A DNA stretch of 28,231 nucleotides, from the NCBI GenBank assembly GCA_910588535.1, contig CAJUOO010000045.1:1-28231 (forward strand), in the 5' to 3' direction. Below are positions 6,794-15,675 of the stretch, piece after piece. The notes under the pieces are model-generated. The model was not told where the DNA came from. It did no database searches and saw only the letters and a list, made by a program, of their open reading frames with translations. The stretch is from an uncultured Lachnospiraceae bacterium (GTDB lineage Bacteria; Bacillota; Clostridia; Lachnospirales; Lachnospiraceae). The translations under genes were made by a program, and so were the position numbers. Each line of letters opens with the position of its first letter. Position 1 is the stretch's first letter.

Positions 6794-8236
6794 ATGAGAT
6801 TAACAGGTAAGAACCTTAAGGGCGTACTTTTAACAACTGCTATGTTTGCTGCTTCTGCTAGCATGGCAATGGCTGATAATACAGAAAACAATGGCTGGCA
6901 GGGAAATGATATCAACGGTTGGTATTACTATGAGAACAACCAAAAAGTAACAGGTTGGCAGTCAATCGACAATGTTTGGTATTACTTCGATAGAAATGGT
7001 CTGATGGCACAGAATGAGTTAGTGTATATCGCTGGTGAGACTTATTACCTGAATCCATCAGGTGCGATGGCTACAGGCTGGTATGGATTCGATAATAACA
7101 GTGATATTCTGTATGATTACAAAGTAGATGTACAGGGCGCTATCGATGATATTCAGAATCCAGTATTCAAGACACCTCAGGAAGCTTATGATACTGTATG
7201 GTTGTACTTCCACACCAACGGTACCGCAGCAGATGATGAGTGGATTCAGTCTGATGCAGGTTTGTGGTATTACTTTGATGACATTCTGATGGTAGCAGGT
7301 GACTTTGACCATGCCATTGACAATGCACGCTACGGCTTTGATGAGAACGGTGCAATGTTAGTAGGCTGGGCTCAGAACTACAACAACCAGAGTATTCTGG
7401 CTCCGAACAAGGACAGCAGAACATGGTATTACTACGATACCAATGGTAAGAAGTTCAATGTAGATGCTGAGGCAAACCGTTTCGGATGGAAGAGAATTGA
7501 CAATGAGTGGTACTGCTTTAAATCCGAGCTTAACCTTTCCAGCGGTAATTCTGTAGGTACACTGATTGTAGATACTCTGTTCAACAACGGCGCAGCAGCA
7601 GACACAGCTTCTGACTTCTTCTATGTAGATAAGAGCGGTGCGATGGCTACAGGTGTAACAAATGTAAGCAAGGACTCCGTGTTGATCGAGAGTCGTGAGG
7701 ACTGGGGCCTTGCCACAGCAAATAAGGTAAACAAGCACTCCGGCGGAAATGTAGATATTTTGTTTGACGGAGACGGTAAAGCAAAAGATAAGACCTTTGT
7801 AAACGGCAGATACTATGCGGCTGCACAGGATGAGAACGTTAAGACCTTCGAGACAAGCAGCTTCGGCGTTACCGCATATGCGGACAGATCTATCTCCAAC
7901 TTAAAGGGTGCCCTTGTTAAAGAAGCATTCGTTGAGAAAGATAACAAGACTTATTATGTGGATAAGTACGGCGATAGCGTAACTTCTCATGCTTTGCAGA
8001 TTGGTTATGTGACAGTGACAGATGACGGCTATTCCTTCAGCGAGACTGCAACTAACGCAGATAACGAGTACAAGGCATACGCTATCTTTGACGGCAAGGG
8101 TGTAGCATACGATGATGTAGCTGCCAACAGAACTGTGACAGCAGGTGCAAAGAGATATACTTCTACTGGACAGAAATATACAGCAGATAAGGATGTACAG
8201 GTAAACAACGTAACAATTTTCTACTACAAGAACTAA
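6794..8236 (+). CDS. Secreted cell-wall-binding-repeat protein B
   Basis: 480 residues from ATG 6794, preceded by AGGAGGAAACAAG. Signal peptide cleaves about AMA|DN (residue 27). It is collinear with protein A over nearly its whole length: the same N-terminal aromatic repeats (GWQGNDINGWYYY, VTGWQSIDNVWYYF), the same middle block including WYCFKSELN and GTLIVDTLFNN, and the same end (TIFYYKN). Indels cluster around residues 310-380. Its codons are more biased (many AAC, GGT, GCT, CTG and AAG) than in gene A, which suggests a much higher expression level. It is likely an abundant surface protein; the molecular role is unknown. Its own promoter and terminator show it is transcribed alone. Confidence 0.8.
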   Translation: MRLTGKNLKGVLLTTAMFAASASMAMADNTENNGWQGNDINGWYYYENNQKVTGWQSIDNVWYYFDRNGLMAQNELVYIAGETYYLNPSGAMATGWYGFDNNSDILYDYKVDVQGAIDDIQNPVFKTPQEAYDTVWLYFHTNGTAADDEWIQSDAGLWYYFDDILMVAGDFDHAIDNARYGFDENGAMLVGWAQNYNNQSILAPNKDSRTWYYYDTNGKKFNVDAEANRFGWKRIDNEWYCFKSELNLSSGNSVGTLIVDTLFNNGAAADTASDFFYVDKSGAMATGVTNVSKDSVLIESREDWGLATANKVNKHSGGNVDILFDGDGKAKDKTFVNGRYYAAAQDENVKTFETSSFGVTAYADRSISNLKGALVKEAFVEKDNKTYYVDKYGDSVTSHALQIGYVTVTDDGYSFSETATNADNEYKAYAIFDGKGVAYDDVAANRTVTAGAKRYTSTGQKYTADKDVQVNNVTIFYYKN

Positions 8237-8350
8237 TCAACTGACAACACAGGATAACAGGTGGCTGCACAGGCAGCCCCTGCCATGCCTGAAAATGTGT
8301 TCACTCTCCTAATTTCATACGTTCATAAATGCACAAACCATTTTGAGATA

Positions 8351-8392
8351 AAGCACAGACCTCCCATACCAGTGGGAAGTCTGTGCTTTTTT
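8351..8392 (+). terminator. Intrinsic terminator of gene B
   Basis: AAGCACAGAC (8351-8360) and TCCCA pair with TGGGA and GTCTGTGCTT (8379-8388), with one internal mismatch and a T run after the stem. Confidence 0.9.
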
Positions 8393-8444
8393 ATGCGGGG
8401 GATACATAAGGAAATTAGCTATGAAAACTGCACGCACCCCGCAT
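8393..8444 (+). other. Conserved structured element behind gene B
   Basis: ATGCGGGG (8393-8400) pairs perfectly with CCCCGCAT (8437-8444), enclosing the 25-base core 8410-8434 shared with 6490-6514. The outer stem sequence differs from copy A while pairing is kept, which is what a conserved RNA structure would show; with two copies this is only suggestive. Nothing else but the promoter below is visible up to 8554. Confidence 0.4.
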
Positions 8445-8493
8445 GGCAAGCAGGAAAGAGGGTTGTTCTTCTACTTGATTGTATAAAAAATAG

Positions 8494-8522
8494 TTGTCCA
8501 TTCTGTAAAAATCATCTATAAT
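8494..8522 (+). promoter_or_regulatory. Sigma-A promoter of the D,D-carboxypeptidase
   Basis: TTGTCC (8494-8499), 17 bases, TATAAT (8517-8522), 32 bases before the start codon. Confidence 0.75.
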
Positions 8523-8554
8523 CACATAAGAGACTTTTCAAAAAAGGAGACACT

Positions 8555-10048
8555 ATGAAACGATATTCCCGGTTTTTGACATTATATTTAATCTGTGCGC
8601 TGATACTATCAGGAATTGTTCCAGCAAAAGCAACAGAGGAAACCACACCATATCCAATTATCACCACATCCAATTCCATTGAAGGCTGGCCCGCCGGCCC
8701 AGAGATCTTCAGCGGATCTGCTGTGGTGATGGAAGCGGAGACGGGCACTGTTCTATATGATAAAAATATGCATCAACAAGCATATCCTGCCAGTATTACC
8801 AAGATTTTAACAGCTATTTTGGCCATAGAAAATTGCTCGATGAATGAGATGGTGGAATTTTCTCACGATGCCGTTTTTTCTGTTCCGCGGGATTCCAGCC
8901 ATATCGCGATAGTGCCGGGAGAACTTCTAACCATGGAGAATTGCCTGTATGGACTGATGCTCGCCTCTGCCAATGAAGTGGCAAACGCAATTGCAGAACA
9001 TGTCAGTGGCAATATAGACAATTTTGTCACATTAATGAATCAGCGGGCTAAAGAACTGGGGGCTATCAACACACATTTTAATAATACAAATGGTCTGCCA
9101 GATGAGGCGCATTATACATCTTGTTATGATATGGCGATGATATCCCGCGCAGCCGTTTCTAATGAAACATTTATTAAAATCGACTCGACCACATCCTATA
9201 TGATTCCACCCACCAATCTTCAAGTGGAGGAGCGTCCCGTTAATTCTCTGCATCCTCTGCTTATCAATGGATCTAAGCATTATGATGGCTGCTTTGGTGG
9301 AAAAACAGGATACACCACTATAGCAGGAAATACCCTTGTAACATTTGCAAGAAGAGATGGCATAACTCTGATCTGTGTTGTAATGCAATCAGATGCCGTG
9401 AATATCTATGATGACAGCACAGCGCTATTAAATTATGGTTTTGAGAATTTTAGCAAATATAATATTGCCGAGAACGAGACAAAGTTTAATCTTCAAGGAA
9501 GTGGCTTTTTTGAATCCGCAAATTCCATATTCGAAAGTTCCTATCCACAGATCGGTTTAAATGCAGATGGCTTTATTATGCTGCCCTCTGGAGCATCATT
9601 CTCTGAGGCTGAGCCGACAGTTGAATTTAGAAATAACTCTGAGAAGGAAGCAGATGCTGATGTGATGGCAGACATCACCTATGCATGGCATGGACATTAT
9701 GTAGGCAGAACCACTCTGGATGTTACCTCAACAGCACAGAATGAATTTTCCTTTACCTCAAATACCAACGTTAGAGAAGCAGAAACTGGAACCTCCACAA
9801 TTCTATCAGATGGCAGAGAAAAAGAAACAGAGAGCTCAGGAGAAAAAAAGTATCTGACAATCAATGTATGGCATATGCTCGCAGGGATATTAGGAGTATC
9901 TGTATTGATTGGACTTTGTTATCTATATAGCATCACAAGGCAGCAACGGGAGCGCTGGAAACGAATACACAGACAAAAACGCCGCCTTCGCTCCATAGAA
10001 CGAAAACGGCGAAAGAGAAAATATTACCCAACCAGAAAATTAAGGTAA
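8555..10048 (+). CDS. D-alanyl-D-alanine carboxypeptidase (PBP5-type, peptidase S11)
   Basis: 497 residues; AAAAAAGGAG precedes ATG 8555. Signal peptide ends about AKA|TEE. The three active-site motifs of penicillin-binding D,D-carboxypeptidases are present: S80-I-T-K83 (nucleophile serine and lysine), S138-A-N140 and K250-T-G252. It should remove the terminal D-Ala from peptidoglycan stem peptides outside the membrane and so control cross-linking. Residues ~290-410 are the beta-rich C-terminal domain. Unlike PBP5, which ends in an amphipathic anchor, this protein has a true membrane segment (~441-460) followed by a very basic tail of about 37 residues (RWKRIHRQKRRLR and on), predicted inside the cell. 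Closest named relatives are DacA/DacF/DacB; I cannot choose among them. Confidence 0.92.
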   Translation: MKRYSRFLTLYLICALILSGIVPAKATEETTPYPIITTSNSIEGWPAGPEIFSGSAVVMEAETGTVLYDKNMHQQAYPASITKILTAILAIENCSMNEMVEFSHDAVFSVPRDSSHIAIVPGELLTMENCLYGLMLASANEVANAIAEHVSGNIDNFVTLMNQRAKELGAINTHFNNTNGLPDEAHYTSCYDMAMISRAAVSNETFIKIDSTTSYMIPPTNLQVEERPVNSLHPLLINGSKHYDGCFGGKTGYTTIAGNTLVTFARRDGITLICVVMQSDAVNIYDDSTALLNYGFENFSKYNIAENETKFNLQGSGFFESANSIFESSYPQIGLNADGFIMLPSGASFSEAEPTVEFRNNSEKEADADVMADITYAWHGHYVGRTTLDVTSTAQNEFSFTSNTNVREAETGTSTILSDGREKETESSGEKKYLTINVWHMLAGILGVSVLIGLCYLYSITRQQRERWKRIHRQKRRLRSIERKRRKRKYYPTRKLR

Positions 10049-10069
10049 GATCCTCTTATCTTAATTTTC
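10035..10069. terminator. Bidirectional hairpin overlapping two convergent stop codons
   Basis: Arms 10035-10050 and 10054-10069 pair over 16 positions (one G:T) around TCC. The left arm contains the carboxypeptidase stop and the right arm the exonuclease stop. AT-rich arm ends supply T tracts in both directions. Confidence 0.8.
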
Positions 10070-11017
10070 TGAGCGCTCAGAGCGCTCCCTGTGCTTTTTT
10101 CTTATTTCCTCCAAAATACTCCGAATCTTCTCCGCACCAGCAGTGTCTGTCATCTTTACAGTTTTAACGACAAAGGTATCTCCACAATCATTCTTTTTCA
10201 CACGCAGCTTTCCCTTTACATATCCATGCTCTGGACATTCTGCAAGAGCATAGAAAATACGATTATTGCCAGAAAACCAGCGAACCTTTTTTCGCAGTGC
10301 TCTCCCACATATATTGCAGCGAAGGGCTGTAACCGTCTTGTCCGCCATCGCTTCCTCTCTGTTTATAAATTTCCTTGACACATATTTATAATAATCGGGA
10401 TAGCGCAGATGCAGCTCTTCCTTCTTAGAACGTGGCGTCCTATAATAATCCACGGAAAAGTGGGTTTTTATCAACTCAGGTCGAATCCTCTTTAGTATAC
10501 GTGCCGTGTAAAGCGCATCATGATCTGCCCGGTGAAAAACTTCTGTAAGAGGAATCTCAAGCGCCTCCACAGCATGCTCCAAGGAACGGCGCATCTTGCC
10601 ATCCTCGAATGTTAGACTAAATAACTTCTGTACATCGCAGTAAAAAAGTGGAAAAGGCAACGCATTATTAATTTGGAAAAAGCTTAGATTACGCTGAAAT
10701 TCTGTCAAATCCATGGAGCCCCATGTTGCAAAAATATATTCCTTTCCACAGAACGCGAGAAACTCCCTTCCCGCATCGGAAAACGTTCTTCCACACACCA
10801 GATCCTTCTCCGTAATGCCAATAACCTCTTTTGTACAAGGATGTAACTTCTTATAAACAACAGGCTTAATAATAGCATGAAACGCATCGATTGGGTCAAG
10901 CTGCTCATTTAATTTCTGTGCACCAATTTCTATAATTTCAAACGGAAGCAAAGGATGCTCCGCCTCTTTTCCTTCAGGAGATTGATTCCACTCCAGATCA
11001 AAAACAATATAATTCAT
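10061..11017 (-). CDS. DEDDh 3'-5' exonuclease with C-terminal zinc-ribbon
   Basis: 318 residues. ExoI motif is FDLEW (D7, E9), ExoII is GSMDLTEF (D103) and ExoIII is HRADHDA (H162, D167), so the DnaQ/ERI-1-like exonuclease fold with all catalytic acids is intact. Relatives include KapD-type sporulation-inhibitor exonucleases and DNA polymerase III epsilon-like proteins; substrate (RNA or DNA) is unknown. After residue 230 comes RCNICGRA with C234 and C237, then C261 and H264, which would make a small zinc-ribbon, a plausible nucleic-acid contact. The start is supported by AGAGGG about 8 bases upstream. It is a single gene with its own leader. Confidence 0.85.
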   Translation of the reverse strand: MNYIVFDLEWNQSPEGKEAEHPLLPFEIIEIGAQKLNEQLDPIDAFHAIIKPVVYKKLHPCTKEVIGITEKDLVCGRTFSDAGREFLAFCGKEYIFATWGSMDLTEFQRNLSFFQINNALPFPLFYCDVQKLFSLTFEDGKMRRSLEHAVEALEIPLTEVFHRADHDALYTARILKRIRPELIKTHFSVDYYRTPRSKKEELHLRYPDYYKYVSRKFINREEAMADKTVTALRCNICGRALRKKVRWFSGNNRIFYALAECPEHGYVKGKLRVKKNDCGDTFVVKTVKMTDTAGAEKIRSILEEIRKKHRERSERSEN

Positions 11018-11048
11018 CGTTATACCCTCTGCACTACAGATCCTTCTA

Positions 11049-11109
11049 TATCTGTGATACTACACCTTATCTTTCTATATTTACACATATGGATAGTGTA
11101 GCACAGATA
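11049..11109 (-). promoter_or_regulatory. Long stem-loop in the leader of the exonuclease gene
   Basis: TATCTGTG (11049-11056) pairs with CACAGATA (11102-11109) and CTACAC (11060-11065) with GTGTAG (11096-11101), giving 14 pairs with a 3-base bulge and a 30-base loop. It lies 32 bases before the start codon. It lacks a clear U-run on the minus strand, so a regulatory or stabilising leader, or an operator, is more likely than a terminator. Confidence 0.5.
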
Positions 11110-11152
11110 AAGTATCTTGAAAAGAGGTTAGAAGGAACGTTTTTCGCTGTAA

Positions 11153-11183
11153 TCTATACTACTAATATAAGACCACCTGTCAA
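11153..11183 (-). promoter_or_regulatory. Possible promoter for the exonuclease gene
   Basis: On the minus strand TTGACA (11183-11178) is followed after 19 bases by TATAGA (11158-11153). The -35 box is consensus but the spacer is long. No strong terminator for the ATPase operon is visible in 11018-11278, so read-through from the operon is possible. Confidence 0.35.
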
Positions 11184-11278
11184 CTCGACTCATCACTTAC
11201 CCAGATTTCCATCTGCTGCGTTTCGCAGACTGAAAATTTATTCTGCATAATTTGTCCAATTTACAAGTGGTCCGTACA

Positions 11279-11896
11279 CTAACTGCTTATATTCTTTTTT
11301 ATTACCTTTAATCTGGTAAATTCTTCTCTCTCCTTCTCCTCCAGAGCGTTTGTTATACTTCTCACTCTCTCGGTGTAGGTTGGAATGGTTATATTTTTAA
11401 GAGCATTGGCGCGCTTCTGTGTTTTCTTTATATTAGAGGCAAGGCGGTAGGCAGAATTTTCCACCATCGACAGGCGGATGGTCAGCTCCTTTACCTTAAG
11501 AAATTCCTCCCTCGCCTGATCAAGGGACATCCGAGTACTATAAAAAGCATAGATTGGAGTATTATCGGAAGGACTATGTTCAACCAGAGGGATCTCTGTA
11601 CCCATTATACTTCGGGTTTTGATCGTGATAGAATTTTCTACTGGAGCTGTGCGGGAGATCTCATGCACACTTGTAATGCCCAGCTCCACATTTGCCATCT
11701 GAAGTGCATGATATGCGCGGGTAAAGGTCTGATCTATCTCCGACTGGATTCCCTTTGCCTCCTCTATAAGCTCCATCAGCTCACGTATTAGGATATTCCT
11801 CTTTTTATCCATCAGCTCATAGCCCTGCTCAGCCAGAACCAGTGAATTTTTCGCCAATATTAAATTGCCCTTGGTGGGAAAGGTATTCGGGTCCAT
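11279..11896 (-). CDS. V-type ATPase subunit D (central stalk)
   Basis: 205 residues; ribosome site GAGGTGATGCT before ATG. The opening TFPTKGNLILAKNSL and the long N- and C-terminal helices (to about residue 70 and from ~130) are those of subunit D, the antiparallel coiled-coil rotor shaft that turns inside the A3B3 head and couples ATP turnover to the membrane ring. It is the last gene of the operon, 25 bases after B. Length is normal for the family. Confidence 0.93.
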   Translation of the reverse strand: MDPNTFPTKGNLILAKNSLVLAEQGYELMDKKRNILIRELMELIEEAKGIQSEIDQTFTRAYHALQMANVELGITSVHEISRTAPVENSITIKTRSIMGTEIPLVEHSPSDNTPIYAFYSTRMSLDQAREEFLKVKELTIRLSMVENSAYRLASNIKKTQKRANALKNITIPTYTERVRSITNALEEKEREEFTRLKVIKKNISS

Positions 11897-11921
11897 AGCA
11901 TCACCTCATTTTGCTGTAAGC

Positions 11922-13289
11922 TTAATAATATTTATCAAGTATCTTCGTATTGATACGGTCAAGCTCCTCTCTTGGAAGCAACCTAAGAAGCTTCCACCCA
12001 ATATCTAAGGTATCAAGAATGGTTCGATTTTCATTGGGACCCTGACCGACAAATTCCTTCTCAAAAGCATTGCCAAACTCCAGATATTTCTTGTCCAGAG
12101 GCGAAAGCTCATCCTCGCCGATAACAGAGGCAAGATTACGTGCTTCACCCACCTTCGCATAGCAGGAAAAAAGCTGATTTGCCACATCCTGATGATCCTC
12201 TCTGGTGTAACCCTCCCCAATACCATCCTTCATCAGACGAGAGAGGGAGGGCAGTACATTAATTGGCGGATAGATGGATTGTCCATTTATCGCACGATCA
12301 AGCACAATCTGTCCCTCCGTGATATATCCTGTCAAGTCAGGGATGGGATGTGTGATATCATCATTTGGCATGGTGAGAATAGGGATCTGTGTCACAGAAC
12401 CGTTGACCCCAGCCACAATACCCGCTCGCTCGTATATGGTTGCCAGCTCACTGTAGAGATAACCCGGATATCCCTTTCTGGATGGAATCTCGCCCTTGCT
12501 GGAAGATACCTCTCTCATAGCCTCCGCAAAGGAAGTCATATCTGTCAAGATAACTAGAATATGCATCCCAAGCTCAAAAGCAAGATACTCTGCCGCCGTC
12601 AGTGCCACCTTTGGAGTTATCAGCCTCTCCACAACTGGATCACTTGCAAGATTAAGAAACATGGTAACATGAGAAGACACACCACTCTCCTCAAACGCTC
12701 TGCGAAAGAAATCTGCCACATCGTACTTTACGCCCATAGCAGCAAATATAATACCAAATTCTTCACCGGAGGTGTCACCGAGAGATGCCTGCCTGACAAT
12801 CTGTGCGGCAAGCTGATCATGTGGCAGCCCATTTCCTGAAAAAATGGGAAGCTTCTGCCCTCGGATCAACGTGGTAAGACCATCTATGGCAGAGATCCCT
12901 GTGCGAATATAATTTCGTGGGTACTCGCGCGTCACTGGATTGAGAGGCATACCATTGACATCTAACTTTTTCTCCGCGACGATCTCACCAAGACCATCGA
13001 TCGGCTGACCGATCCCATTGAACGTGCGCCCAAGAATATCAGGCGATAAGGATACTTCAAGCGGATGTCCGGTAAAACGTGTGTGTGTATTGATCAGCGA
13101 CATATTATCTGTGCCCTCAAATACCTGTATCACAGCTTTATCACCGTAAATCTCCACAACTCTCCCTATTTTCTTCTCCTTATCACCCACATTGATCTCG
13201 ACAATCTCGTCATAGGAAGCGCCGGATACACCCTCTATGGCTACCAGCGGGCCATTGATCTCATGTAAGCCCAAATATTCAATTACCAT
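11922..13289 (-). CDS. V-type ATPase subunit B (non-catalytic)
   Basis: 455 residues; AGGGAGG before ATG. It follows subunit A in the usual order. It has the ATPase alpha/beta fold (RTGISAIDGLTTLIRGQK, then PIFSGNGLPHDQLAAQI where catalytic subunits have a P-loop). The Walker A lysine is absent, as expected for the non-catalytic B subunit that alternates with A in the head. SLSRLMKDGIG near residue 350 is the conserved signature. Nothing unusual in length or composition. Confidence 0.95.
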   Translation of the reverse strand: MVIEYLGLHEINGPLVAIEGVSGASYDEIVEINVGDKEKKIGRVVEIYGDKAVIQVFEGTDNMSLINTHTRFTGHPLEVSLSPDILGRTFNGIGQPIDGLGEIVAEKKLDVNGMPLNPVTREYPRNYIRTGISAIDGLTTLIRGQKLPIFSGNGLPHDQLAAQIVRQASLGDTSGEEFGIIFAAMGVKYDVADFFRRAFEESGVSSHVTMFLNLASDPVVERLITPKVALTAAEYLAFELGMHILVILTDMTSFAEAMREVSSSKGEIPSRKGYPGYLYSELATIYERAGIVAGVNGSVTQIPILTMPNDDITHPIPDLTGYITEGQIVLDRAINGQSIYPPINVLPSLSRLMKDGIGEGYTREDHQDVANQLFSCYAKVGEARNLASVIGEDELSPLDKKYLEFGNAFEKEFVGQGPNENRTILDTLDIGWKLLRLLPREELDRINTKILDKYY

Positions 13290-13303
13290 AATCAGTGCCT
13301 CCC

Positions 13304-15070
13304 TTATCCATTCTTCTCTAAAACTTTGTTATAGAAGGTATCAATCGCCTTTTTATATTCATCAAATTTATATAGGGCATTATTTTCTACATCATATTTG
13401 ATGGAGATCACCTTCTCAAAGATGGTATCCTCCTTTAAGATGGACATCGGCATCCCCATAGTGATTAGCGCCCGCGCTCTCTCATAAAGATACAGAATGG
13501 TCTCCATCATCTTAAGCTGCTTTTCCAAAGGCACACAGGTATCCTCTGGATGAAAGGCATTTTGCTGCAGAAAGCCGAGACGGATCACGCGCGCGATCTC
13601 TAATACCAGCTTCTGATCATCCGGCAGCACATCACTTCCTATCAATTTTACAATCTCCATCAGATTGCTTTCCTGATTTAATATAGCAACAATCTGATTT
13701 CGATTGTCTACAAATTCTGCACCCACATTGTCTGCATACCATGCAGCAAGATCCGTCAAATACTCGCTGTAGCTAGTCAGCCAATGTATAGCCGGAAAAT
13801 GTCTTGCATATGCGAGCGATTTATCCAACCCCCAGAAACAGCGCACAAATCGCTTTGTGTTCTGTGTGACAGGCTCAGAAAAATCTCCGCCCTGCGGGGA
13901 TACTGCGCCGATAATTGACACGGATCCCTCGGTTCCATTCAAATTTCTCATCATGCCGGCTCTCTCATAGAAGGCTGACAATCGGGATGCAAGATAAGCA
14001 GGAAATCCCTCCTCCGCGGGCATCTCCTCCAGACGCCCGGACAGTTCTCGAAGTGCCTCCGCCCACCGGGAGGTGGAATCTGCCATAATTGCGACATGAT
14101 ACCCCATATCACGATAATACTCAGCGAGAGTAATGCCTGTGTAGATACTCGCCTCACGGGCAGCCACCGGCATATTGGATGTATTGGCAATCAAGACCGT
14201 CCGATCCATCAGAGGATTGCCAGATTTCGGATCAACCAGCTTGGAGAAATCCTCAAGTACCTGCGTCATCTCATTGCCGCGCTCACCACATCCGATATAG
14301 ACAATAATGTCCGCGTCAGACCATTTAGCAATCTGATGCTGTGTCATGGTCTTTCCCGTGCCAAAACCTCCCGGCACTGCGGCAGTTCCACCCTTTGCAA
14401 GCGGAAACAAGGTATCAAGTATACGCTGTCCAGTGACAAGGGGCTTTGATGCAGCAAACCGTTCATGTGATGGTCTTGGAACACGAATAGGCCATCTCTG
14501 TGTCATAGTGATGGGAACCGTATTGTGGTTATCCAGACGTAATGTGGCGATCGTGTCATGAATCGTGTACTCCCCATCTGCCACGACAGATAGAATCGTA
14601 CCTTCCATATCAGGGGGAATCATTACTTTGTGAACAACAGCAGAAGTTTCTGGCACCTCCGCGATAATGGTACCACCGTCAACAATCTGTCCCGGTTTCA
14701 CTACTATATGTGTTTTCCAGCGCTTTGTAGCATCTAGACTATCCACGCTGACACCACGGCTAATATAAGCTCCTGAGCTCTTTGCAATCTCATGGAGAGG
14801 GCGCTCGATGCCATCAAAAATATTGGAGATAATACCGGGTGCTAAGGTGACGGAAATGGCACCTCCAGTGGCAATTACCTCCTCGCCCGGCTTAAGTCCA
14901 GAAGTCTCCTCAAATACTTGGATGGTAGTCTGGTCACGCGTCAGACCGATCACCTCGCCCACGAGCTTTTCCTTGCCGACATATACCATCTCCGACATCT
15001 GGAAACCAGTATTTCCTTTTAGATAGATAACCGGTCCGTTAATGCCATATATTTTTCCTGTCTTTGTCAT
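13304..15070 (-). CDS. V-type ATPase catalytic subunit A
   Basis: 588 residues; AAGGAG upstream of ATG 15070. Walker A is GGFGTGKT at 234-241 and GCGERGNEM (~260-268) carries the conserved glutamate region. The V-type bulge insertion (about residues 110-190) that separates subunit A from F-type beta is present (VKPGQIVDGGTI, then MEGTILSVVADGEYTI). It hydrolyses or makes ATP in the A3B3 head, driving or using ion flow through I/K. It lies between E and B with short spacers, so translation is likely coupled. Confidence 0.96.
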   Translation of the reverse strand: MTKTGKIYGINGPVIYLKGNTGFQMSEMVYVGKEKLVGEVIGLTRDQTTIQVFEETSGLKPGEEVIATGGAISVTLAPGIISNIFDGIERPLHEIAKSSGAYISRGVSVDSLDATKRWKTHIVVKPGQIVDGGTIIAEVPETSAVVHKVMIPPDMEGTILSVVADGEYTIHDTIATLRLDNHNTVPITMTQRWPIRVPRPSHERFAASKPLVTGQRILDTLFPLAKGGTAAVPGGFGTGKTMTQHQIAKWSDADIIVYIGCGERGNEMTQVLEDFSKLVDPKSGNPLMDRTVLIANTSNMPVAAREASIYTGITLAEYYRDMGYHVAIMADSTSRWAEALRELSGRLEEMPAEEGFPAYLASRLSAFYERAGMMRNLNGTEGSVSIIGAVSPQGGDFSEPVTQNTKRFVRCFWGLDKSLAYARHFPAIHWLTSYSEYLTDLAAWYADNVGAEFVDNRNQIVAILNQESNLMEIVKLIGSDVLPDDQKLVLEIARVIRLGFLQQNAFHPEDTCVPLEKQLKMMETILYLYERARALITMGMPMSILKEDTIFEKVISIKYDVENNALYKFDEYKKAIDTFYNKVLEKNG

Positions 15071-15085
15071 AGGAGCTGCTCCTTT

Positions 15086-15661
15086 TTAATTTATAAGAAA
15101 TGAAAATGCTTCTTTCGCTTCCTTTAACTTTGTCTCAAAGGAATTATCTATTAATATGTTTCTGGACTGAATCACTGCGCGTGTTCCGCCCATAAATTCT
15201 GTATCACTCACAGTCAGATGAGCTTTCGTGGCGTCCTCCAGCTCTTTTAGCCTATCCGCGTCAGAAGGATCAATATATATCATAATATCATCTGTCCCTG
15301 CAAAATGAGCTGCCTCTTTAATCTGGCGAATCAAAAGCTCCTGATATTCTTTGGTCGTCATATATTCCACCAGATGCTCCTCTATCTCGGAGAACAGCAT
15401 TGATTTTAGAGCCGTCTGCTTTTTCGTCATCTCTCTCTTAATCCTAAGCTGTTCCCGGAACAATTCTTTGTTCATCTCACGCTCAAGGCTTTCCCTGCCC
15501 AGCCGAATCTGCAGCTCTGCTTTTCTTTGTGCATCTATCTTATGATCCTCAAAAAGAATCTGCAGTGCTTTAGAATAATCATCAATAATCTGTGTGCTCT
15601 GGTTGGTGGCGCTCTCTATGGAAGCTTCCAGAAAATGCTTTAATTTTTCCTCTGTTGTCAT
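15086..15661 (-). CDS. V-type ATPase subunit E (peripheral stalk)
   Basis: 191 residues from ATG 15661, chosen because AAGGAGG lies 6 bases upstream; a TTG two codons earlier is too close to that site. The first ~100 residues are a charged coiled coil and the rest a globular alpha/beta domain (IMIYIDPSDADRLKEL, GGTRAVIQSRNILIDNSFE), typical of subunit E. With the G/H-like protein encoded first in the operon it would form the stator rod linking head and subunit I. Confidence 0.9.
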   Translation of the reverse strand: MTTEEKLKHFLEASIESATNQSTQIIDDYSKALQILFEDHKIDAQRKAELQIRLGRESLEREMNKELFREQLRIKREMTKKQTALKSMLFSEIEEHLVEYMTTKEYQELLIRQIKEAAHFAGTDDIMIYIDPSDADRLKELEDATKAHLTVSDTEFMGGTRAVIQSRNILIDNSFETKLKEAKEAFSFLIN

Positions 15662-15675
15662 AGACAACCTCCTTC

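Noticed and set aside
8261..8521. Plus-strand 86-codon open frame after gene B
   Set aside because: It runs through the terminator and the folded element and has no ribosome site or family resemblance.
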